From the NCBI GenBank assembly GCA_964503885.1, contig CAZDCD010000006.1:111182-175181 (forward strand): a stretch of DNA of 64,000 bases, read 5' to 3'. This DNA is from CAZDCD01 sp964503885 (GTDB taxonomy: Bacteria; Bacteroidota; Bacteroidia; Bacteroidales; UBA10428). The translations under genes and the position numbers were made by a program. Under the pieces are notes generated by a model that saw only the letters and a list, made by a program, of their open reading frames with translations, ran no database searches and was not told where the DNA came from. This document shows positions 57,209 through 64,000 of the stretch, in pieces (position 1 is the stretch's first letter; every line of letters begins with the position of its first letter).

Positions 57209-57270
57209 TTTTGTGATATTTTTTGATACCCTGAGAATCTATGGACAATATATCAAAAAATATTGCAAAA
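57209..57270. repeat. long 20-bp-stem hairpin in intergenic DNA
   Basis: ATATTTTTTGATA (57216-57228) and TATCAAAAAATAT (57251-57263) are perfect complements around a 22-base loop. Pairing extends outward to 57209 and 57270 with two possible G-U pairs. An outer pair GTCAAGG/CCTTGAC lies at 57201-57207 and 57285-57291. No gene covers 56927-57395; an 85-codon minus-strand frame across the hairpin looks non-coding. Confidence 0.6.
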
Positions 57271-57395
57271 CCCAAAGGGCTTGACCTTGACAACACTTTG
57301 AGCGATGGCATTGAGCGAACCCGCCTAACTTTGCTTTCTTCTTTTTGTTTTTCAAAATGCTTTTCATTCGTCAGACAAGGTGGTTCTGATTTGCC

Positions 57396-57433
57396 AAAAA
57401 AAAGTAAGCCACCCTTTAAAAGGGCAGCTTACT
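57396..57433 (-). terminator. intrinsic terminator downstream of the arsenic operon
   Basis: On the minus strand AGTAAGCTGCCCTTTTAAAG and the complementary GGTGGCTTACT form a stem of 7 plus 6 bp with one internal mismatch pair, followed by a run of eight T. It ends the transcript of the acr3 operon ~370 bases after the acr3 stop. Confidence 0.8.
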
Positions 57434-57690
57434 AATTGAGAAGGACAGCCACAAGAGCTTAATGTAATACCAGCCGGTATGACGAAGTAAATAACAACGA
57501 AAACCAGCAACACGATAAGCGTAAACGAGCAGCCACCAGCAACCCAATTTACAACGAACTATACAGCGAAACATAATGCCCTTGCGGTCACAGGATGGGG
57601 GCGAAAGATGCAAGGGCAGACCAAAAAATACTACCCGACGATAGGAGGTGTGGAGATTTTTTGAGGCTGGCGAAGCGAGCCCTTGTCAGC
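57434..57690 (+). repeat. arsenic-island downstream repeat, copy B
   Basis: Partner of 44119-44385. It fills most of the gap between acr3 and the terminator and contains no gene; the minus- and plus-strand frames through it are not conserved in register between the copies. Confidence 0.75.
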
Positions 57691-57801
57691 TTTGGCAACC
57701 ATGCCTGTAACTTTGCTATTATGTTTTGGCGTATTAGAACATATTCTGATTTCTTTATTCCTGTCAGTTTTTCATAATTTCAACTGTGCGGTGTGGTTTC
57801 T

Positions 57802-58854
57802 CTATGTCGGGATTACGAAATATTTCCTTTTAAAGTAAAATGCCACGTTTACAAGAGCTATCATTACAGGCACTTCCACCAAGGGGCCGATTACAGCCGC
57901 AAAAGCTTCGCCCGAATTGATTCCGAAAATAGCAATGGCAACAGCAATAGCTAATTCAAAGTTGTTACTTGCTGCTGTAAACGAAAGTGTTGTTGCCTGT
58001 TCGTATGTTGCCCCAACTCTTTTGCTCATAAAAAATGATAATACAAACATCACGGCAAAATAGATGGTTAAAGGAATGGCAATCCTGATTACATCCATTG
58101 GGATTTTTACAATATATTCTCCTTTAAGGGAAAACATTACTATAATGGTAAACAGCAATGCTATTAATGTTAATGGGCTAATCTTAGGTACAAATTTACT
58201 TTCGTACCATTGTTTGCTTTTTATTCTTATTAAAGTAAAACGAGTTATAAAGCCTGTAATAAAAGGTATTCCAAGATATATGAAAACACTTTTTGCAATT
58301 GCGCCAATGGTTATTTGTGAAACACTGTCGTTTACTGGTAAACCAAACCAGCCGGGCAAGATAGCAATAAATACATAAGCGTAAACTGAGAAAAGTAATA
58401 CCTGGAATATAGAGTTAAAAGCTACCAATCCGGCTGCATATTGGGTGTCTCCTTTGGCAAGGTCGTTCCAAACTATAACCATAGCTATACAACGTGCAAG
58501 CCCAATAAGGATTACGCCATACATATAGTCGATATTGAATCGAAGGAATACAATTGCCAATAAGAACATTAATACAGGGCCAATAATCCAATTCTGAACC
58601 AATGAAAGGCCAAGTATTTTAGTATTCTTAAAGACATCGCCCAACTCTTCGTATTTAACTTTTGCTAAAGGCGGGAACATCATTACTATTAAACCTATTG
58701 CAATAGGCATATTAGTTGTTCCTGATGACATACTATTCCAAAATTTGGAAATGTTGGGGGTCAACCAACCTGCGAAAACCCCTATAAACATTGCAAGGAA
58801 TATCCACAGGGTTAAATAGCGGTCGAGAAATTTTAAGCGTTTTTTAGATGGCAT
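57802..58854 (-). CDS. acr3: ACR3-family arsenite efflux permease
   Basis: The 350-residue inner-membrane protein has about ten helices and the ACR3 signature LIGLARCIAMVIVWNDLA with the conserved cysteine needed for arsenite transport. Other family motifs are the SFTAASNNFELAIAVAIAIF stretch and the AAVIGPLVEVPVMIALVN end. It expels arsenite, the product of ArsC. I place the start at ATG 58854 (MPSKKRLKFLDRYL); a TTG 24 bases upstream is less likely. Last gene of the operon; its 3' end is duplicated as a remnant at 44380-44547. Confidence 0.95.
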   Translation of the reverse strand: MPSKKRLKFLDRYLTLWIFLAMFIGVFAGWLTPNISKFWNSMSSGTTNMPIAIGLIVMMFPPLAKVKYEELGDVFKNTKILGLSLVQNWIIGPVLMFLLAIVFLRFNIDYMYGVILIGLARCIAMVIVWNDLAKGDTQYAAGLVAFNSIFQVLLFSVYAYVFIAILPGWFGLPVNDSVSQITIGAIAKSVFIYLGIPFITGFITRFTLIRIKSKQWYESKFVPKISPLTLIALLFTIIVMFSLKGEYIVKIPMDVIRIAIPLTIYFAVMFVLSFFMSKRVGATYEQATTLSFTAASNNFELAIAVAIAIFGINSGEAFAAVIGPLVEVPVMIALVNVAFYFKRKYFVIPT

Positions 58855-58901
58855 AATATTAATTTGAAAATGAGACAATTTGAAGATTTGATAATTTGGT
58901 A

Positions 58902-59351
58902 TTAGTTTTCATAGCCTGAAACCGTTATACTGAATATGCCTGTTTTACCATTTTTGAAACTTTCCATTTCTTCTTTTGAAAGGTATTTTTCGAGTACTTC
59001 ATCGGGAATTGCAATTTCCTTTTGCTTGTGGACTGTTACGTTTTTGAAACCTTGTTTATTAAAAATTTCAAGGTATTCATCTATATCAACAGCACCCGAA
59101 ACGCAACCTGCGTAGATTTCAGCATCCTTACGAAGCTTTTCGGGCAAACTTCCTTTTAAAACAACAAAACCTAAATCGGCATCGGGGTTATAGCCTTCAA
59201 GTTTATCGTAGCTTTCACTCATAATAGAGTAAGTAGAATCATTACAACCGCATGTGCTTCCGCAGCAGGATGATTGGTTTTGTAACTTGCTCTGAGTGGC
59301 TATTTCGCTGTATTTTTCTTTTACTACCAATTTTAAATCTTCTGCTTTCAT
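58902..59351 (-). CDS. ArsM-like protein lacking the SAM-binding core (in-frame deletion)
   Basis: Residues 1-61 match the start of arsenite S-adenosylmethyltransferase: VKEKYSEIATQS, a cysteine cluster CCGSTCGC, SYDKLEGYNPDADLG. Residues 62-149 match its end: VVLKGSLPEKLRKDAEIYAG, CVSGA, GKTGIFSITV. The ~110 residues normally between them, with the SAM-binding GxGxG motif and the core cysteine, are missing, and the frame is kept across the joint (near 59168). Methylation should be impossible. The remaining cysteines could still bind arsenite. The ATG overlaps the arsC stop by four bases, so it is translated with arsC. Confidence 0.85.
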   Translation of the reverse strand: MKAEDLKLVVKEKYSEIATQSKLQNQSSCCGSTCGCNDSTYSIMSESYDKLEGYNPDADLGFVVLKGSLPEKLRKDAEIYAGCVSGAVDIDEYLEIFNKQGFKNVTVHKQKEIAIPDEVLEKYLSKEEMESFKNGKTGIFSITVSGYEN

Positions 59352-59788
59352 GTTACTAATTGAGGTTTAATTTGTTCAACATAAAATTTGTGAAATCCTT
59401 CTTTAATCTCATCCCTGACCCTGTGAAACTCACTCCAAATAAATTCATCAGAGCCTTGTGCATGAGACGGGTCTTCAAAGCCAATATGCAAGCGGTATTT
59501 AACTTTACCAATAAAAACGGGGCAGGTTTCGTTGGCATCGTCACAAACTGTTATTACATAATCCCATTCATCATTAATATACTTGTCAACCATTTTTGGG
59601 TAGTGTGAACTGATGTCAATGCCTGCTTCGGCCATTACCTTAACAGCTTTTTGATTTACCTGTTTGGCAGGCACTGTTCCTGCCGAATGTACTTCAATAC
59701 TCTTGTCGAATGATTGTAAAAAGCCGTGGGCCATTTGACTGCGGCAACTATTGCCTGTGCATAGAATCAATACTTTAATCTTTTCCAT
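59348..59788 (-). CDS. arsC: arsenate reductase, thioredoxin-coupled LMW-phosphatase type
   Basis: ArsC reduces arsenate to arsenite in the cytoplasm. The 146-residue protein has the phosphatase P-loop C10-TGNSCR, the second and third redox cysteines C82 and C89 in VCDDANETCP, and D106 in GFEDPSHA. The cysteine positions are the same as in the staphylococcal thioredoxin-dependent enzyme. It lies 9 bases after arsR and overlaps the ArsM-like gene by ATGA, and its product is exported by ACR3 two genes downstream. Confidence 0.96.
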   Translation of the reverse strand: MEKIKVLILCTGNSCRSQMAHGFLQSFDKSIEVHSAGTVPAKQVNQKAVKVMAEAGIDISSHYPKMVDKYINDEWDYVITVCDDANETCPVFIGKVKYRLHIGFEDPSHAQGSDEFIWSEFHRVRDEIKEGFHKFYVEQIKPQLVT

Positions 59789-59797
59789 ATCGGAATT

Positions 59798-60136
59798 TTA
59801 TTTACTATTGGTTTCGCAATTAGTGTCAATGGATACCATGTCCTTGAAAAAGTCGTCAAACATGGCCTTATACTTCAAAATATCAAAATTGCAAAGGCAA
59901 TAATTAACCTTTAAACCGTCTATTTCGCCATGAATCAAACCCAGTTCTTTTAAGTCGTTCAAATGTTGTGATACCGTACTGCGGCTTAATGGTAAATAGT
60001 CGGATATATCACCAGATATACAGGTTTTTGTTTCAGCCAAATATTTAAGAATAGCCAGACGGGCAGGATGCGAAATGGCTTTGGCAAACTTTGCCAGTTC
60101 CTGCAGTTCGGTGCTAAATGCTTCCGTTTTTATCAT
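59798..60136 (-). CDS. arsR: ArsR-family repressor (island B)
   Basis: A 112-residue winged-helix regulator from the ATG at 60136 (MIKTEAFSTELQEL). The helix-turn-helix is CISGDISDYLPLSRSTVSQH, preceded by HPARLAILKYLAE. Cysteines at the start of this segment and in NYCLCNF of the wing are candidates for arsenite sensing. An upstream in-frame ATG (60220) would add 28 residues that do not belong to the family. It heads arsC, the ArsM-like gene and acr3. Confidence 0.92.
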   Translation of the reverse strand: MIKTEAFSTELQELAKFAKAISHPARLAILKYLAETKTCISGDISDYLPLSRSTVSQHLNDLKELGLIHGEIDGLKVNYCLCNFDILKYKAMFDDFFKDMVSIDTNCETNSK

Positions 60137-60316
60137 AGTATTTAGTTTTGGTGTTTTAATACAAGCGTGAATAATCCATAAACTGGCTAACCCATATTGA
60201 TAAGATACCGGATGGTACACTTACAAACAACAAGTACAATAAAACTTCCTTGTATTCTTGCAGGATTTATTTTAAATGAATTATTCCTGTTTTCATAATC
60301 CTACGCTTTATGTTGT

Positions 60317-60336
60317 ATGACGTAAAATTACGACAT
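60317..60336. promoter_or_regulatory. ArsR operator candidate (island B)
   Basis: ATGACGTAAAATTACGACAT is an inverted repeat (ATG.CGTA.. / ..TACG.CAT) about 180 bases before the arsR start, sharing CGT-N6-ACG with the island A operator. The stretch 60137-60503 otherwise holds a weak copy of the DUF6266 terminator sequence (60403-60425) and no gene. Confidence 0.55.
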
Positions 60337-60503
60337 CATTTTAAGGAAAAAGACTATTGGGTATTAAATTAATGTTAAATTTCAACCAAATAATTAAAAC
60401 CTTACATGAAGGACTGCATTCACGACAGATAATGACAAAACAACCTGAATGAACCTTTTGAAGCTTCAGAAAGATATTTTACTGTTTGATAATTTTCAAT
60501 AAA

Positions 60504-61283
60504 CTAAGGTTTTATTTTATTATAAATCCCAGTCAAATACTGGTCGTAATATCCTTTAATGGTTTCTTCCATTTCTCCTAAAGGTTTTACAGGTATCAAA
60601 TCGACAACTTCACTATAAGAAAGGCCAGATTTATAAAGAGTTTCTGTTGTACCCCAAAGCATATCCGAAATAGCGGTTTGGGCTTCTTTTTCGTCCATTC
60701 CAAATGTCACAGCCAGTTCTTTTAGTTTCTGTAACTGAAAAAAGAAATAGGTGTGCCCCATTGCAGTTATAACAGCATACGCCTCTATTTTTGATTCTTC
60801 CACTACGGGCGTTGAACCAAGTGAACGCATTAGTTCCAATAGTTTGTTTTTTATTTCCACTTGCATTCCCTGAGAAAAGGCTATGGGGTTCACACCTTTG
60901 TTTACTATAGCAGACGCACTTGGATTCATACGAACAATGTTAGTAAAGCCACCCAAGGCTGTAGACATCTTTTCGATTGTGAGTTTTGGAGCTAATGAGA
61001 CAAATACAATATCCTTACTCACGAAATCTTTAATTTTTGCCATAGTTTCCATTAATACAGGCGGATGGAGGGCAATAAATACTACTTCATTTTGAACCGC
61101 TTCCTGTAAATTGTCGGTTGTTACCGTAATTTTAGGAAACTTTAATTTTAAGGAATTCAGCACATCCTGATTGGTGTCTGTTACAACTACTTTTTCGAAC
61201 GTTATTCCACTGTTTTCAAATGCCTGGAGGATAATTTTTGTAATACGGCCACCTCCAATAAAACCTAATGAATTTGTTTGCAT
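60504..61283 (-). CDS. pyrroline-5-carboxylate reductase-like NAD(P)-binding protein
   Basis: The 259-residue protein opens with SLGFIGGGRITKIILQAFEN, a Rossmann nucleotide-binding loop. It continues in the ProC plan: VVTDTNQDVLNSL, VVFIALHPPVLMETM, VSLAPKLTIEKM, NIVRMNPSASAIVNKG, then a helical dimerisation domain. ProC-like genes are also found outside proline synthesis, and here it sits among arsenic and thiol-redox genes, so a different substrate is possible. The classical C-terminal ProC signature (GGVTP-like) is absent. Confidence 0.8.
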   Translation of the reverse strand: MQTNSLGFIGGGRITKIILQAFENSGITFEKVVVTDTNQDVLNSLKLKFPKITVTTDNLQEAVQNEVVFIALHPPVLMETMAKIKDFVSKDIVFVSLAPKLTIEKMSTALGGFTNIVRMNPSASAIVNKGVNPIAFSQGMQVEIKNKLLELMRSLGSTPVVEESKIEAYAVITAMGHTYFFFQLQKLKELAVTFGMDEKEAQTAISDMLWGTTETLYKSGLSYSEVVDLIPVKPLGEMEETIKGYYDQYLTGIYNKIKP

Positions 61284-61334
61284 GATAATTTAATTTTTAA
61301 GATTAGGAAATGAATTTAGTTATTTGAATAGCAA

Positions 61335-61754
61335 TTATTTAACTCCTTTTGTTTTCAAAATCTTTACCAGTTCTTCTTCAGGGAAATAACCTTCGTGGCG
61401 AAAAAATTCCTTTCCGGTTTTGTCTAAAAATACTTGTGTGGGAATGGCATGAATATTATACTGGGTGGCAAATGGTTTGCCTTCGGGTGTCCAAACATCG
61501 TAAAAAATAACATCTACCTGGTTGGGATACTTTTCCTTAATAGATTTCATTACGGATTGCATTTTCTGGCAAGGGATACAACGTACCGAACCCAGTTCAA
61601 TGAAAGTTACTTTGTATTTTACTACATTCTTTTTCTGCGTAATAGTCTCATTCGGTTTCTTGCCCTGTACAGAATTCTGGGCATTACAACTGAGCATAAG
61701 ACTTACCAGCATAATCAGTGCAATTGAAAATCGTTGAAAATATTTTGTTTCCAT
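61335..61754 (-). CDS. thioredoxin-family lipoprotein
   Basis: The 139-residue protein has a lipoprotein signal with lipobox LMLSC (cysteine at ~23) and a thioredoxin fold: KVTFIELGSVRCIPCQKM with the CIPC redox pair, VDVIFYDVWTPEGKPFA, and the cis-proline loop IHAIPTQVFLDKTGKE. It would be anchored in the membrane facing the periplasm, acting as a thiol reductant or oxidant. It lies between the DGC-domain and P5CR-like genes. Confidence 0.88.
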   Translation of the reverse strand: METKYFQRFSIALIMLVSLMLSCNAQNSVQGKKPNETITQKKNVVKYKVTFIELGSVRCIPCQKMQSVMKSIKEKYPNQVDVIFYDVWTPEGKPFATQYNIHAIPTQVFLDKTGKEFFRHEGYFPEEELVKILKTKGVK

Positions 61755-61785
61755 TTTTTAGTAATTTTTATTTTAATACGTTCAT

Positions 61786-62139
61786 TCATTGCATTATTTT
61801 TTTAATATGTTCAATAATCTCATTGGCTTTTTCAGCGCTAAAAGGTGTATTTCCTTTTACAATATCAAAGTCGGTTGTGTTGATGTGCTGAAAATTCTCA
61901 AGGCCATTCATTTTCATAAGCTTTTCAGCACAGTTGATGGGGCGCCCGTCCAGTACTACCAGCTTTTTAATATCGTTTTTTGAGTTTATGGCAAATTGGT
62001 TGTCAATGACAAAACGTGCCAGGCATTGCATTTTTGCTTCGCCGCTGCCCATAAGTATCCGGGCTACTTCGTCGGAATATTTTCCAGTATTTGAAGCACC
62101 GCTGCAACTTAAAATATGATATTTTGGTAAAGTTTCCAT
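61786..62139 (-). CDS. DGC-domain putative zinc-binding protein
   Basis: A 117-residue protein with the DGC family layout: HILSCSGASNTGKYSDEVAR at the start, a central AKMQCLARFV, and VVLDGRPINCAEKL. Three of the four expected cysteines remain. In the DGC motif that names the family the cysteine is replaced by arginine (DGR). Members are predicted to bind zinc and are often found in arsenic or redox islands; the loss of one ligand would change the metal site. It lies 121 bases after the FmdE gene. Confidence 0.8.
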   Translation of the reverse strand: METLPKYHILSCSGASNTGKYSDEVARILMGSGEAKMQCLARFVIDNQFAINSKNDIKKLVVLDGRPINCAEKLMKMNGLENFQHINTTDFDIVKGNTPFSAEKANEIIEHIKKIMQ

Positions 62140-62259
62140 GTAGATTTATATTAATTTGAAAATGAGATGATTTGGAAAATTTGAAAATGAAGTAATCTTA
62201 GAGTCGATAATTGGCTATTCTTTGATTTACCCCATTCTCAAATTTTAAAATCGACCTTT

Positions 62260-62862
62260 TTATTTAGCTGCACAGTCAATACAAACCTTTTTATCGCCTT
62301 TGATGCGCCCGTACTCCATTACGGTCATTTCTCCACATTCTTCGCATACAAAGCCATCAAAGCTGTCTTTTTTAGGGTCGAGTTTGTATTCGAAAATTGG
62401 TGATACAGTAAGAAGCATTTCAGCAGGGACGTTCATTACATTGTTGACCAACGGGGCAACCACTTCGGCAGGTACCGTACTGGCTGGTTTACCCAACATA
62501 CGGTATTCGGTAAAGAATGCCGTTTTTTTGTTATTAAGCATAGCTTCGGCTTTAGGAGTGACCCTTACAGCCTTTCCGGTTGCCCTGTCAACAACAGTAA
62601 CAGCCCATTTTCCTTTGTGTGTTTTCTTCAGGTTTCCTTTACCAAATGTAGTACCCATAATAACCTGCAAACCATCGCCAAAGCAAGTGGCGCAATGGTC
62701 ATCACCTAAATCAACAAAGGCAACCAGTTGGCTGTCTTTTGCACGTTCAACACCAAGCGCATTCATTGCGGCTGCGCCAACTCTTAAACCCATAGGCATG
62801 GCAGGGCATTTATGCCCGTGAAATTTTTGCCCGAATTCGAGCCAATCTTTTGGATTAATCAT
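62260..62862 (-). CDS. FmdE-family protein with C-terminal zinc ribbon
   Basis: Residues 1-~150 are an FmdE domain (FGQKFHGHKCPAMPMGLRVG, VAFVDLGDDHCATCFGDGLQ, GTTFGKGNL). It is named after a protein linked to molybdenum formylmethanofuran dehydrogenase but is common in non-methanogens. Residues ~172-200 form a zinc ribbon, CEECGEMTVMEYG and CIDCAAK. The role is unproven; conserved Cys and His suggest metal or thiol chemistry. It is 15 bases before the porin gene stop in the operon order. A broken piece of a homologue is fused to acr3 sequence at 44380-44547. Confidence 0.88.
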   Translation of the reverse strand: MINPKDWLEFGQKFHGHKCPAMPMGLRVGAAAMNALGVERAKDSQLVAFVDLGDDHCATCFGDGLQVIMGTTFGKGNLKKTHKGKWAVTVVDRATGKAVRVTPKAEAMLNNKKTAFFTEYRMLGKPASTVPAEVVAPLVNNVMNVPAEMLLTVSPIFEYKLDPKKDSFDGFVCEECGEMTVMEYGRIKGDKKVCIDCAAK

Positions 62863-62877
62863 TGTTAAGTTCTCCTT

Positions 62878-63882
62878 TTAATTAAAGAAAATTTGTAATT
62901 GAATATCACCCAGATAATTTAGTTTGGTGCCGGACTTCCGGGTTTTTAAGTCTGTCATCAATTTTGTTTTCCCTGAAATCTGATAGTTAAATCCCAAACC
63001 GTACCATTCATTGTTGTTGGTAGCTGGATTTAACGATGTGTATTTTTCAGTAAGGGCTACGGCCTGGTATTTTTTCAGGAAGGTATAATTAGCCAGAGCA
63101 TACCAGCCATTGGCTTTATCCTTATTAATGTTTACCTGAACATATTCGCCCTGTAATTCGAAATTATCCCAATGCAGTTGGGTTTCAAGCCCCCACCGGA
63201 AATCGTTGCCAGTAATAAGACTGTCGGCTTTGTAAATGGTGGTAAGGGTAGTTTTATCGAGATGCCTGTAAGCTGCCGAACCGCCAATATTTAACCATGT
63301 ATTACCGTGATTGATAATTATATATACCAGGCGCGAAGTATAAAGCAAAAAATTATCCGTGCTGTGTGCAGGTTTATCCACATTGGCATTAAAAACCCCA
63401 AGGCTGAAATGAACCGGTAAAGAATCGTGCTGAAAAGTATATTGTACGCCTGTTTCCCGTGCCATTTGCTTTTCGTTGTGAATCAAACTGTTTATAACAG
63501 CAGCCCGTTCTAATACCGGTATTTCATAATCGGGTTGCATGCGTTGCAACATGAAATCGGGCACGAACCGGCCTGCACGGAGCGAACCATAACTTTTAAG
63601 CCGTATGTCGGCAAAAGCATCCTGGAACATCAGCGATTCGTCTTTAAACGAGCGGTACACAATTTGAAACTTATAGCTGATATAATCCGCTTTTGGCACA
63701 TTGCCATAAATCCACAACTTGGCACGCCGGATGGTGAACTCTGTAGTTTTATCGAAATCACTCCCAAGTCGGGTCTGGATATAGCCATTCCATTTGGGAA
63801 GGTTTTCTGTTTGAGAAAAGACTGGAATCGATGATAACAGCAATCCGGTTCCTGCAATAACTGATAAAAAATACGGCTTCAT
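62878..63882 (-). CDS. phosphate-selective porin O/P-like outer-membrane protein
   Basis: The 334-residue protein has a signal peptide (ends PVFSQ) and the porin O/P pattern: RLGSDFDKTTEFTIRRAKLW, DAFADIRLKSYGSLRAGRFV, ending in an aromatic residue pair (IFFN) typical of outer-membrane barrels. It could admit oxyanions such as phosphate or arsenate. The start codon overlaps the stop of the upstream TauE-like gene by four bases (ATGA), so they are translationally coupled, and FmdE follows after 15 bases. Confidence 0.85.
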   Translation of the reverse strand: MKPYFLSVIAGTGLLLSSIPVFSQTENLPKWNGYIQTRLGSDFDKTTEFTIRRAKLWIYGNVPKADYISYKFQIVYRSFKDESLMFQDAFADIRLKSYGSLRAGRFVPDFMLQRMQPDYEIPVLERAAVINSLIHNEKQMARETGVQYTFQHDSLPVHFSLGVFNANVDKPAHSTDNFLLYTSRLVYIIINHGNTWLNIGGSAAYRHLDKTTLTTIYKADSLITGNDFRWGLETQLHWDNFELQGEYVQVNINKDKANGWYALANYTFLKKYQAVALTEKYTSLNPATNNNEWYGLGFNYQISGKTKLMTDLKTRKSGTKLNYLGDIQLQIFFN

Positions 63883-64000
63883 AGCTTGGATATTACACTG
63901 TAAACCATTTGAACGGCAATGAGCAAAAGCACTACAGCGTAAATTATCTTTACCTGTTTCGATTTCGCCTTATTTGTCATGTACCTGCCGCCAAGCTGCG
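63879..64000 (-). CDS. C-terminal end of a TauE/SafE-type membrane permease (partial)
   Basis: Only the last ~40 residues are inside the window: LGGRYMTNKAKSKQVKIIYA, then a hydrophobic helix VVLLLIAVQMVYSVISKL. The GGR(Y) turn, basic loop and final helix are typical of the end of TauE/SafE sulfite or anion exporters. The frame runs off the window end. Overlap with the porin gene indicates that it is the upstream member of the same operon. Confidence 0.6.
   Translation of the reverse strand, partial: QLGGRYMTNKAKSKQVKIIYAVVLLLIAVQMVYSVISKL

Noticed and set aside
57054..57311. 85-codon minus-strand frame across the long hairpin
   Set aside because: It is made largely of the inverted repeat and low-complexity Phe/Lys runs, with no family resemblance or start context.
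56990..57435. Plus-strand small frames between DUF6266 and the terminator
   Set aside because: Short, low-complexity, no ribosome-binding site and interrupted by the hairpin and terminator.
60137..60220. Extended N-terminus of the second ArsR from an upstream ATG
   Set aside because: The extra 28 residues do not match ArsR proteins and the ATG at 60136 gives the normal length.

Overview
The window looks like a chromosomal segment from a Bacteroidota bacterium, probably class Bacteroidia. The grounds are a PorP/SprF protein, a type B C-terminal sorting domain and a broken type A one from the type IX secretion system (T9SS), a 27-unit SprB-repeat protein, PD40-OmpA architecture, DUF6266, a PepSY-like secreted protein, a Bacteroidota-style -33/-7 promoter and weak Shine-Dalgarno sites. 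The closest species cannot be named from the sequence alone.

Region 1 (1-12.1 kb, + strand) is a compact alpha-glucan/trehalose operon: the end of treZ, glgE, a treS-maltokinase fusion, glgB, and an unusual treY-malQ fusion. Together these could run a closed cycle. TreY and TreZ turn glucan into trehalose. TreS and maltokinase turn trehalose into maltose and then maltose 1-phosphate. GlgE rebuilds glucan, GlgB branches it and MalQ reshuffles chains. Region 2 (12.1-23.6 kb) holds an extended SDR oxidoreductase, a DUF2231 membrane protein, gapA, a PepSY-like secreted protein, a TolC/MFP/RND efflux operon followed by a TetR gene whose likely operator lies inside its own promoter, and fabF.

Region 3 (23.6-25 kb) contains broken genes: a degenerate DUF6266 end, an orphan fragment, and a T9SS substrate tail interrupted by an in-frame TAA. 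Region 4 (25-43.3 kb, - strand) is a T9SS-linked surface module. In transcription order it reads: a 314-residue secreted protein, a 3085-residue beta-solenoid giant, two small Ig-like secreted proteins, a type B sorting-domain protein, PorP/SprF and a PorE-like TPR/PD40/OmpA protein. Three of the exported proteins share a short C-terminal tail, and part of the locus is duplicated.

Region 5 (43.3-47 kb) is a decaying arsenic island: arsR-arsE-arsF-arsG, the distal half of a permease, an FmdE::ACR3 chimera and an MBG::DUF4256 chimera. Region 6 (47-57 kb) holds a truncated ceramidase-like gene, a leucine-rich-repeat protein, a giant 27-repeat SprB-OmpA protein and an intact DUF6266 gene. Region 7 (57.4-64 kb, - strand) is a second arsenic island: TauE-like end, porin, FmdE, DGC-domain protein, thioredoxin lipoprotein, P5CR-like protein, arsR, arsC, an internally deleted arsM and acr3, ending in a strong intrinsic terminator. 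The two arsenic islands share about 250 bp of downstream flank and similar CGT-N6-ACG operators, which suggests an old duplication later trimmed by deletions.
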